From: Verrucomicrobiales bacterium
Lineage (GTDB): Bacteria > Verrucomicrobiota > Verrucomicrobiia > Verrucomicrobiales > SLCJ01
NCBI GenBank assembly: GCA_024636835.1
Contig: JAGXGH010000007.1
Location: 1 to 36,041, forward strand
DNA length: 36,041 nucleotides
Reading direction: 5' to 3'
A model generated the notes under the pieces. The model saw nothing but the letters and a program-made list of their open reading frames with translations. It made no database searches and was not told the DNA's origin. Position 1 is the first letter of the stretch. The number at the start of each line of letters is the position of its first letter. Shown piece after piece: positions 15,810-23,723 of this stretch. Both the position numbers and the translations under genes were made by a program.

Positions 15810-16349
15810 GTGAAAACGAAAACCCAAAGCGACTCACAGAAGGCATTCGCCTTGTTAGCTCGTGAGCATCACCGAGGACTGCTCACCTTTGCGCGCGCAC
15901 TTTGCGGCAATCCTACCGGTGCTGCCGATCTTGTGCAGGACGCCTTTGTAGTGGCATGGCGCAAGCTCGATGACTTCGACACAAGTCGTGATTTTGGTGC
16001 CTGGCTGCGCGGCATCGTCCGCAACAAGTGGCGCGACCAACTGCGCCGCGCCGGACGCGAAGTGCCGGTCGACGAGTCGACGCTCGAACTTTGGGAGAGC
16101 CGCAGTAGCGGATGGGACGAAAATCACCGCGCAGGTAACACCGAATTGTTTGACGCGCTCGAAGCCTGCCTCGACCGCCTGCCCGAATCCACTGCCGAGG
16201 CAGTGAACCGTTTCTATTATCAAGACGAGAGCGGAGATACTGCCGCTCACCACCTCGGCATCAACATCACCACATTCCGCAAACGCCTGCAACGGGCCCG
16301 CGAAGCACTGCGCGATTGTCTCGATCGCAAACTTCCACACCACTCCTGA
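15810..16349 (+). CDS. ECF RNA polymerase sigma factor
   Basis: The 179-residue protein has region 2 (LLTFARALCGNPTGAADLVQD, with the AxDLVQDxF core, then FGAWLRGIVRNKWRD) and region 4 (LPESTAEAVNRFYYQ, then TAAHHLGINITTFRKRLQRAREAL). The start is taken as GTG at 15810; an alternative TTG at 15855, preceded by AGAAGG at good spacing, would shorten it by 15 residues. It is followed two bases later by a membrane-anchored protein, the usual arrangement for a sigma factor and its anti-sigma or sensor partner. The exact start is uncertain. Confidence 0.9.
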   Translation: MKTKTQSDSQKAFALLAREHHRGLLTFARALCGNPTGAADLVQDAFVVAWRKLDDFDTSRDFGAWLRGIVRNKWRDQLRRAGREVPVDESTLELWESRSSGWDENHRAGNTELFDALEACLDRLPESTAEAVNRFYYQDESGDTAAHHLGINITTFRKRLQRAREALRDCLDRKLPHHS

Positions 16350-16351
16350 CC

Positions 16352-17257
16352 ATGAACGACAAGTCATCTACCAACGAAACAAATTCCACCGACGACGAGC
16401 GATGGATCGATGCAGTACTCGGCGAGCATGCCCGTCTCGGCAAGAATGACGATGAACTCCTGCTAGGGCGCATCGAAAGGGAATTGCAAGCTCCAGCCCG
16501 CCGCAAGAGAAAAATCCTGTGGCGGTTAGCCGCCGCGGCCTGCTTCTTCCTCGTGGCCACCACCATTTTCTGGAACATCCGCGGTAGTGGGCGCGACTCA
16601 GGAAGACTGGCAACTGCGGAAAGCGAGACTCGCGGACTCGATACTGAGGAGTCGTTGAAACCCGGCCAGGTGAAATTGACCACGCAATTCCCGCCGTCAG
16701 TGATCGAAGGCTCACCCAGACCAGTGCACATGCCACAATTGGTGCCGGCACCGAAAGGACCACCGACGATGGCGGTGCCAAAAGAAACCGTGCTGTTGTC
16801 GAAAGGCAAACCAGTCACGAGTAGCGACGATTTCCCCATCATTGGCGACCTCTCAATGATAACCGATGGAGACAAGGATGCCGGCGAGGGATACTTTATC
16901 GAACTGCTGGATGGCCTGCAGTGGGTGCAGATCGATCTTGAACAAAGTGCCACCATCCATGCCCTCTGGATCTGGCATTTCCACTCACAGAGGCGAGTTT
17001 ACAACGACGTTATCGTCCAGGTATCGAATGACCCCGAATTCCGTAAAGGGGTGACCACCGTTTATAACAACGACTACGACAACTCCGCGAAAATGGGGGT
17101 TGGCAAGGACCACCCATATATCGAGTCCAACTACGGATTGTTGCTGAACGCCAAGGGAGTGTCCGGACGATACGTGCGCCTCTTCAGCAATGGCAACACA
17201 ACTAACGAATTGAACCACTACGTTGAGGTTGAGGTATTTGGTGTGCCGAAGCCGTAA
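16352..17257 (+). CDS. membrane-anchored discoidin (F5/8 type C) protein, putative sigma-factor partner
   Basis: I start at ATG 16352, two bases after the sigma-factor stop; an upstream in-frame start would overlap that gene. The 301-residue protein has a charged cytoplasmic segment (1-54), one transmembrane helix (about 55-76), a linker, and a C-terminal discoidin-like domain (about 148-300: MITDGD, QWVQIDLEQSATIHALWIW, SGRYVRLFSNG). Such domains bind carbohydrate. The position matches an anti-sigma regulator, but no zinc anti-sigma motif is visible. The linker motif LTTQFPPSVIEGSPRP (109-124) recurs in the next gene's product. Function is inferred from context. Confidence 0.75.
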   Translation: MNDKSSTNETNSTDDERWIDAVLGEHARLGKNDDELLLGRIERELQAPARRKRKILWRLAAAACFFLVATTIFWNIRGSGRDSGRLATAESETRGLDTEESLKPGQVKLTTQFPPSVIEGSPRPVHMPQLVPAPKGPPTMAVPKETVLLSKGKPVTSSDDFPIIGDLSMITDGDKDAGEGYFIELLDGLQWVQIDLEQSATIHALWIWHFHSQRRVYNDVIVQVSNDPEFRKGVTTVYNNDYDNSAKMGVGKDHPYIESNYGLLLNAKGVSGRYVRLFSNGNTTNELNHYVEVEVFGVPKP

Positions 17258-17377
17258 CCTGTTTCGTCCCGGACTCTGCAGTTAACTGCCGCGCTATAAT
17301 GCCGTTTGCAGGAAAAACATGTCACGTCGCACTGCGCTCGCGCCAACAGATTGGTGAACTTGAAACCCACACACAAT

Positions 17378-19135
17378 ATGAAAACGAAACTGATCCTGAT
17401 AGCGACAACCACCCTTTTGGCGGCCTGTGACAAAAATCATCAACATACACCCCAAGCGAAGGTCGACAGCGAATCTGAAATAGCAGCCGACGAGCGCCTG
17501 CTCACCACCGATTTCCCTCCCGCGGTGATCGAGGGCACACCCAGACCGATCCGAATTCCTGGTGTGAATGATCAAGTCACCGCGAGCACAGCCACACCCG
17601 GCACGGAAGGGGTGATGATTGCAACCCGGACGGAAATAATAAACCCGCCAGTTGCCACTCGACCCCAGTTTTCTCCGCCACCGACCACAGACGAGCGCTA
17701 CCAACAGCTCACAGACAATCGCTGGCAGCAGACGACGGAGGCACCGCTGTCGACATTTAGCGTGGATGTCGATACGGCATCGTATGCCAACGTGCGCCGG
17801 ATGATTCGTGACGGCGAACCGGTCCGACGTGACGCGGTGCGGCTTGAAGAATTGGTGAATTACTTCGACTACGCCTACCCCACCCCGACCGGCCCGCACC
17901 CGTTTGCGGTGCATATTCAGAATGCGGCTTGTCCGTGGAATGCCGACCACCAGTTGGTTCGTGTGGCGCTCAAGGGCAGCGAGATCAAACGCACGGAACG
18001 TCCGGCAGCCAACCTGGTATTTTTGTTGGATGTGTCTGGTTCGATGAACCACCCGCGTAAATTACCCTTGGTGGTGCAGTCGCTGGAGATGCTGGTTGAG
18101 GAGTTGAATGCCGACGATTCACTGGCGATTGTCGTCTATGCGGGCGCGCAAGGTCTTGCATTGCCGTCCACCGCCTGTGATTCCAACGGCCAGGAGACGA
18201 TTGCTGCCGCACTGCGCAATCTACGTGCCGGGGGCTCGACCAATGGTGGTGCCGGGATTCAGCTCGCCTATCAAGTGGCGACCGAATATTTTAAGGACGG
18301 CGGTATCAACCGCGTGATCCTCGCCACCGACGGCGACTTCAATGTCGGTGTCACCGGACAAAATCAGTTGGTCAATCTGGTGGCGGAAAAGGCGAAGGCG
18401 AAGGTTGACCTAACAGTGATGAGTGTCGGAACCGGCAACCTCAACGACGCAATGCTCGAAGGGATCACCAACCGCGGCAACGGCACCTATCACTACATCG
18501 ACTCGCTGCAGGAGGCTCGCCGCGTGTTTCTTGACAAGATGATGGGCACGCTGGTAACCATCGCCAAAGACGTCAAGGTCCAGGTAGAATTCAACCCGGC
18601 AGTGGTTCGCAACTACCGCCTGCTAGGCTATGCCAACCGTATGCTACGAAAGGAGGACTTCGCCAACGACCGCATCGACGCCGGCGATATCGGGTCCGGC
18701 CACTCGGTGACCGCATTCTACGAGGTGGAAACCACCTGGTCTCCTATAACCAAAACCGACGAGACCTTGCGCTATGCAGTGAACCGCGTGGAAACAGCCG
18801 CCCAACCAACGCCACCCGAGAAGAGCTCGGAATGGCTTACCGTCAATCTGCGCTATAAGGAACCGGGCGGTGAAGTTTCGACCAAGGTCCAGTATCCTTA
18901 TCTAGGTAGCCCACAGGAGTTTGCCCAGGCGGATGAAGACTTCCGCTTTGCCGGCACCGTGGCGATGGCTTCGATGCTGATGCGCGACCACGACGACGTG
19001 CGGTCATTTGACTTCAGCCATGCGTCGGCATTGGCAAAGCAAGCACTAGGTGGCGACCCGCAGGGTCAACGTGCTGAGTTTGTGCACTTGCTCGACCTGC
19101 TCGCCAACCGCGCTCAGCAGGCGATTCGGGACTAA
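17378..19135 (+). CDS. VWA-domain lipoprotein (YfbK-like, with DUF3520)
   Basis: I start at ATG 17378 because it opens a lipoprotein signal peptide with lipobox LLAAC (Cys17); earlier in-frame starts would hide it. The 585-residue protein has a linker with LLTTDFPPAVIEGTPRP (41-57), the VWA-associated N-domain (about 120-200: STFSVDVDTASYANVRRMI), a VWA domain with the MIDAS motif DVSGS (218-222), and the DUF3520 C-terminal region. It should be membrane-attached, facing the periplasm. VWA proteins bind partner proteins through a metal ion. A TATAAT at 17295-17300 may give it its own promoter, but it probably belongs with the two genes upstream. Confidence 0.9.
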   Translation: MKTKLILIATTTLLAACDKNHQHTPQAKVDSESEIAADERLLTTDFPPAVIEGTPRPIRIPGVNDQVTASTATPGTEGVMIATRTEIINPPVATRPQFSPPPTTDERYQQLTDNRWQQTTEAPLSTFSVDVDTASYANVRRMIRDGEPVRRDAVRLEELVNYFDYAYPTPTGPHPFAVHIQNAACPWNADHQLVRVALKGSEIKRTERPAANLVFLLDVSGSMNHPRKLPLVVQSLEMLVEELNADDSLAIVVYAGAQGLALPSTACDSNGQETIAAALRNLRAGGSTNGGAGIQLAYQVATEYFKDGGINRVILATDGDFNVGVTGQNQLVNLVAEKAKAKVDLTVMSVGTGNLNDAMLEGITNRGNGTYHYIDSLQEARRVFLDKMMGTLVTIAKDVKVQVEFNPAVVRNYRLLGYANRMLRKEDFANDRIDAGDIGSGHSVTAFYEVETTWSPITKTDETLRYAVNRVETAAQPTPPEKSSEWLTVNLRYKEPGGEVSTKVQYPYLGSPQEFAQADEDFRFAGTVAMASMLMRDHDDVRSFDFSHASALAKQALGGDPQGQRAEFVHLLDLLANRAQQAIRD

Positions 19136-19248
19136 TCGACAATGGTATAGTCACCAGCCCCTGAGGCAGCCAATACCAACCCGTCCAATGCGTAGTCATC
19201 GAAGACGCTCAAGTCAGTGTTTAGTAGAGGTGTTAGCTAGACACGTCG

Positions 19249-22200
19249 TTATATCTTATTCCGACGGGCCTTCTTCGCTTCTTCTTTGGCACGCTGTTTT
19301 TCTTCCTCTTCGCGGTCGTCTGCGGCGACCGATGAGAAGATGTAGTGTAGATCATCCACGTCGAGGGTCTTGGTGAAGCTTTCGCTACCCAGCACGTCGT
19401 TGAACAACTGGAATTTTTGCTGTTGGAGAACGCGGATTTTCTGTTCGACCGAGTCGCGCATCAGCAATCGATAAGCGATCACCTTCTGCGTCTGACCAAT
19501 ACGGTGCGTTCGGTCAATCGCCTGGTTCTCTACCGCTGGGTTCCACCATGGGTCATAGAGAATCACATAGGAAGCGGAAGTGAGGTTCAAGCCACTACCA
19601 CCCGCTTTGAGCGATAGAAGGAACACATTCGCGTCCTCGGTGCGTTGGAAGTTGTCGATCTCCTCGCGGCGATTTTTCGTCTGGCCGGTGAGATAAGAGA
19701 ACGGACGATTTTCCTTCTCCAAACGCGCCTTTATGATGTCGAGCATGGTCACGAACTGGGAGAACACCAGAACCTTGTGACCTTCATCACGAAGCTGATC
19801 CAAGAGATAGAACAGCGCGTTCATCTTCGCAGACTCTTCTTCGACATATGCCGAATCAATGAGCCCTGGATGACAGCAAATTTGGCGCAATCGCGTCAGC
19901 CCTTGCAACACGGCGAAGGAATTCTTCTTCAACTCGTCATCGTTTGCTATGCCCAGCAAGGTGCGCTGAATCTTCTTCAACTCCTGCTCGTAAAGCTCCT
20001 TCTGAATACCTTCCATCTCGCAGAAGTAATCCTCCTCGGTGCGCGGAGGCAAGTCCGTCGCCACTTGGTTCTTCGTCCGACGTAAAAGAAAAGGACGTAG
20101 TCTTGCCGACAGTCGCTCTTGTGATTTCGGATCTTTTCTGCGATCAAAGCGCGAACGGAAGTAGGCACGAGTCCCCAGCACACCTGGCATTGCAAATGCC
20201 ATCAAACTCCACAGGTCGAGCAAACGGTTTTCGATTGGCGTTCCCGTCAGCACCAGGCGGTTGCGAGCCTCAAGCTTACGTGCCGCCTTGGCAGCTTTGC
20301 TGTCTGGATTTTTGATCTGCTGCCCCTCGTCCAAAACCACAGCCTGCCACTCAAGTTCGAGCAGACGCTCTTCGTTAATCCGCAATTGCGCGTAGTTGAG
20401 AACCAAGAGATCTACGTTCTTCTTGATCCAATTCATGTTTAGATCATCTCCGACGCGAATCACTTTCACTCGCAGTTTCGGAGCAAATTTCTCGGCCTCG
20501 CCAGCCCATACATCCAGCACCGACTTTGGACACACCACCAAGGCCGGCATGCGATCTTTCTCATCAGTCGATTCAAACAACCACAGCAGCCACGTCAAAC
20601 TCTGCACGGTCTTACCAAGACCCATGTCATCGGCGAGCACACCACCAAAACGACTTCCGCTCAAATAACTAAGGAAGTGATACCCCTCGACTTGATAGGG
20701 GCGCAGTGTCGCGTTCATTGAATCGGGAACATCGGGTTTCACCTCGGTCTTCAGCTCGTCTGCTCGACCCTCAATCTTGCGCCAAACGTCCTTATCAAAT
20801 ACCTCGGCCACACCTGGATCAGCGAGCTGCAAGACGTGCATTCGATGTTCTTCTCCACTCAAGTCAAATGGATCCAGACCCAAACGATTCACTGCTTCAC
20901 GTTGCTCATCGTCCATTTCGATTTCGACGCGCATCCAGTGGCCGTTGCGCATCCGAACAAAACCACCACGAGCCGCCACCAAGGACTTAATTTGCTCTTG
21001 AGTCAGATCCGCGCCATCAACGTTCACCACGATTTTCAAGTCAAACCAATCAATACTCGCTTGATTCACCTCAAACTGAATCGTCGCCTTCACCGGATCG
21101 GCGAGAAGGGACGTCACTACCTCATCACAATTCAGCGTGATTGAATCCGGTAATGCACGTGCCCACTCGGCAAAACGCTCAGGGAAAATTTTCGTCACCC
21201 GCGCACGGTGCGCATCGAGTGACCCGTCATAGGACAATCCTTGATCTTCGAGTTCCTGCTCGATCCAAATTGCATCGTCGCGACGATATCGAACAATCTC
21301 ACCACCCGGTTCGATTGGATTTTCCCCACCCTTAGGCTTGGTCACTTTCCATCCATCGTTCGTCAGTTTCTCCTCCCGAGATCCATCCTTCGAACGAGTC
21401 GTCACTTCGGCGACCAAATGTTCGCTATCCGCCGTGGTCAGAGCAGTGAGCATTTTCAAATTCATGACCACATGCAAATCGCGCTCGACCACCCGATCTT
21501 TCAATGACACTGGAAGTCCGGCACCAATTCTTGACAAAAACTCAATACCTTCCGGGCGATCGATCATCCCTCTATCCACCAAATAAGAGGGCTCGATCTC
21601 TGTGGATTCCATCCACCAGTTTGGCCCGCGGAAAATGGTTTCATCGGCAAGGTAAAGATCTTCCAAGCCGGGAAGCACGCGCACACTATGTGGCAAAGGC
21701 TCATCATTCTCAGCCGCCATTACCAGCTCGTAATGATCGGGATCCGCATCACGAGCCAGCCAGCGCAGCACCACTTCAGACTTCGTGAATGGATAATTAT
21801 CCGGTGTCACGAGCAGCGACTGCAAATCTTCATCGGTCAGCATTCTGTTCAGCATCCGACACGCAGCCTCGTTATCGAGACTGATTAGATCGGTGTCCTC
21901 ACTGTTCATGAAATCGTATACCTGGCGCAGCAACAGCGCCTCGCTTGCTGTACTGATCAGCGTGCCCTTTTCGAGCTTCTCCAAGCCCTGGCGCACTTCA
22001 GTGACCGTTGGCCATTCGGTATACTTCTCCTCAAAAGAGTCACCGGCATCTGCGGGGATTGTCGAAACAAACACGCGCGCATCACTGTAGCCTACGACAA
22101 GCTTCACCTTGATGCTATCGGGACGGCTGCGGCGCTTACCAACGGTTTGCAATGCACTATCTAAACGCGATTTCCAAGTCTCGCGCTCTTTCTCTGCCTC

Positions 22201-22821
22201 AAACTGTTCCATATCACCAGCCGTCTGGCTGACATCGGTGATCGGCGTCATGAAGTCCGGGTAGCCTATATTCTTCTTCTCGAATGCGTAGGCGATGTAG
22301 TTCCAAAACTCACCAACGTTGCGCGGCGGCGTCGACCACAACTCCAAGGGATCGTAACTCACTACCTCCCACTTCGGGTTGAGGCGCACCAGATCGGTGT
22401 CCAAAACTTCACGCGAGCGCTCATAGCGTTCATAACGTTTCTCCACCTTCTCGACATACATCTCCTCGCGAGGCTTCAGCACACGCCCCAATTTCTCTTC
22501 CAATACCTCAACAAACGACGTCTCACCGATCTGATTTGGAGAGCTTGGCAATTTCTCGCCAAGCGCAATCCTCGCCAACATCGCAGCAACCATCGCTGAC
22601 TTACTATCTTTATCGTAGGGCACACATTCCGACTCCCACTTACCATTGGTGAGCGTCAAATTCACCCGATACGTATTATGGATCTCTACCCGCGCTTGAA
22701 AAGCAAGTTCCGTCCCGAAGATCTGCGTCACCGCATTGTCTCGGAAGACCAATTCGCCCTCCTTGCGGTCAGTATCATCGAAAGAGTTGAGGAAATTGAG
22801 AATAGGTCGATCTGGCGTCAT
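19249..22821 (-). CDS. SNF2/SWI2-family DEAD-like helicase (HepA/RapA type)
   Basis: The C-terminal ~550 residues hold all SNF2 motifs: YQVEGYHFLSYL, ADDMGLGKTVQ (Walker A), LDEGQQIKNP (DEAD-box equivalent DEGQ), LTGTPIENRLLDLWS, VLVFSQFVTMLD, SLKAGGSGLNLT and DRTHRIGQ. The N-terminal half matches the SWIM/SNF2-associated region, but its zinc residues are largely gone. I start at ATG 22821, giving 1190 residues; the frame extends to 22908, but that extension would translate through a strong terminator-like hairpin (22831-22872). The protein is a cytosolic double-stranded-DNA translocase, likely acting on protein-DNA complexes. It is convergent with the VWA gene. Confidence 0.92.
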   Translation of the reverse strand: MTPDRPILNFLNSFDDTDRKEGELVFRDNAVTQIFGTELAFQARVEIHNTYRVNLTLTNGKWESECVPYDKDSKSAMVAAMLARIALGEKLPSSPNQIGETSFVEVLEEKLGRVLKPREEMYVEKVEKRYERYERSREVLDTDLVRLNPKWEVVSYDPLELWSTPPRNVGEFWNYIAYAFEKKNIGYPDFMTPITDVSQTAGDMEQFEAEKERETWKSRLDSALQTVGKRRSRPDSIKVKLVVGYSDARVFVSTIPADAGDSFEEKYTEWPTVTEVRQGLEKLEKGTLISTASEALLLRQVYDFMNSEDTDLISLDNEAACRMLNRMLTDEDLQSLLVTPDNYPFTKSEVVLRWLARDADPDHYELVMAAENDEPLPHSVRVLPGLEDLYLADETIFRGPNWWMESTEIEPSYLVDRGMIDRPEGIEFLSRIGAGLPVSLKDRVVERDLHVVMNLKMLTALTTADSEHLVAEVTTRSKDGSREEKLTNDGWKVTKPKGGENPIEPGGEIVRYRRDDAIWIEQELEDQGLSYDGSLDAHRARVTKIFPERFAEWARALPDSITLNCDEVVTSLLADPVKATIQFEVNQASIDWFDLKIVVNVDGADLTQEQIKSLVAARGGFVRMRNGHWMRVEIEMDDEQREAVNRLGLDPFDLSGEEHRMHVLQLADPGVAEVFDKDVWRKIEGRADELKTEVKPDVPDSMNATLRPYQVEGYHFLSYLSGSRFGGVLADDMGLGKTVQSLTWLLWLFESTDEKDRMPALVVCPKSVLDVWAGEAEKFAPKLRVKVIRVGDDLNMNWIKKNVDLLVLNYAQLRINEERLLELEWQAVVLDEGQQIKNPDSKAAKAARKLEARNRLVLTGTPIENRLLDLWSLMAFAMPGVLGTRAYFRSRFDRRKDPKSQERLSARLRPFLLRRTKNQVATDLPPRTEEDYFCEMEGIQKELYEQELKKIQRTLLGIANDDELKKNSFAVLQGLTRLRQICCHPGLIDSAYVEEESAKMNALFYLLDQLRDEGHKVLVFSQFVTMLDIIKARLEKENRPFSYLTGQTKNRREEIDNFQRTEDANVFLLSLKAGGSGLNLTSASYVILYDPWWNPAVENQAIDRTHRIGQTQKVIAYRLLMRDSVEQKIRVLQQQKFQLFNDVLGSESFTKTLDVDDLHYIFSSVAADDREEEEKQRAKEEAKKARRNKI

Positions 22822-22830
22822 GTCGGGATC

Positions 22831-22872
22831 AAAAAAAGCGCTCTGCCATCGCAGAATCGCAGATGACAGAGC
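22831..22872 (-). terminator. intrinsic terminator/attenuator 5' of the SNF2 gene
   Basis: On the minus strand an 11-bp stem (GCTCTGTCATC with GATGGCAGAGC, one G-U pair) round an 11-base loop is followed by GCTTTTTTT. It lies about 140 bp after the MarC-like stop and ends 10 bp before the ATG at 22821. It could end MarC transcription or attenuate the helicase gene. Confidence 0.7.
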
Positions 22873-23013
22873 CGAAACTATAGCACATTTCATACCATCC
22901 GCTCCCACTCATTGAATGAATCTCCCCGCTTTTCTCATTAAGACCTCACCAACCCCTACCTCCATCTCTCCTCATCGCGATCTGGTCACAAATCAAGCTC
23001 ATTTGGAGCCCCG

Positions 23014-23424
23014 CTACAAGATCGACACGAAAGGCAAATGACTAATCCCATCGATGACGAATTGCACAGCGATCACCGCGAAAATCAGTCCCATCAGTCG
23101 TCGTAGTATGCGCACCACAATAGGGTTCAGGCGGTCGGCGTGAATAGAGGCAAACCGCATCATATCCAGAGCAATGAGGAATAACAGAATACCCCCGGAA
23201 ATCTGCACCGCCGATATCGTCAGCCCGAGAAACTTGAATAAATAATGTCCCGTCGCCGCAAAAAAAACAAGGATGACGCCCGCGATCACCGAAGCCTTAC
23301 GCGCAGCGGAAATCCGCTCAGCAGTGGTGTCATCCGGAGTGATCGACAAGAAGGCAGGAATGCTCGAGAACGGATTGATAATCACGAACAAGGACAGAGC
23401 GGCGAACAGAAAAAAATCAATCAT
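23014..23424 (-). CDS. MarC-family membrane protein, internally shortened
   Basis: The 136-residue protein matches the N-terminus of MarC/UPF0056 (FVIINPFSSIPAFLSITP and ISGGILLFLIALDMM) and its C-terminus (RRLMGLIFAVIAVQFVIDGI). Family members are about 200-220 residues. The middle part, with the conserved P-L-A-x-P-x-x-x-G-P-G segment and about two or three helices, is absent. The join falls after residue 88 (about 23150). The frame is intact, so this is an in-frame deletion, possibly non-functional. MarC proteins are six-helix inner-membrane proteins of unproven transport function. Confidence 0.8.
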   Translation of the reverse strand: MIDFFLFAALSLFVIINPFSSIPAFLSITPDDTTAERISAARKASVIAGVILVFFAATGHYLFKFLGLTISAVQISGGILLFLIALDMMRFASIHADRLNPIVVRILRRLMGLIFAVIAVQFVIDGISHLPFVSIL

Positions 23425-23723
23425 GGATCAAGTGGGGCAAGGCATCTTGCACCACCTCTCACGTCATGCCAATGGAATCTCACATGAAGGACATGAAGCA
23501 TGGGTTATGCTATATTTAGCCAGAAAAATGCACAAATGTCGCAAAATTGGGATCCAAGATTTTTCTGTAGCGGCGTTTTGCAAACGTCGGAGAGTTGTGA
23601 GAGAAGAAGAGGGACGTGCGTTCGGCGCTCACAAAGCGTCCGCTGCAGAACGCCGGATACTCCAAGTTTATTAGTGGCACGCCGTTCTGACTGCGCCCCT
23701 CCATTGACCATTGACCATTGACC
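23425..23723. other. intergenic region marC-purF, repeat-rich
   Basis: About 300 bp with no supported gene. It contains a CGTTT/AAACG short palindrome near 23575 and a GC-rich stretch with inverted segments up to 23690, then the CCATTGA heptamer tract next to the purF stop codon. The open frames here have no family resemblance. Confidence 0.5.
23701..23721. repeat. heptamer tandem repeat CCATTGA x3
   Basis: Three perfect copies of CCATTGA end two bases before the purF stop codon complement (23724-23726). The same heptamer in inverted orientation lies upstream of purF at 25745-25765. Confidence 0.85.

Noticed and set aside
19136..19248. Minus-strand fragment ending GLVLAASGAGDYTIVD between the VWA and SNF2 genes
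   Set aside because: About 33 open codons with protein-like ending, but no family recognised and no start; could be a remnant or chance.
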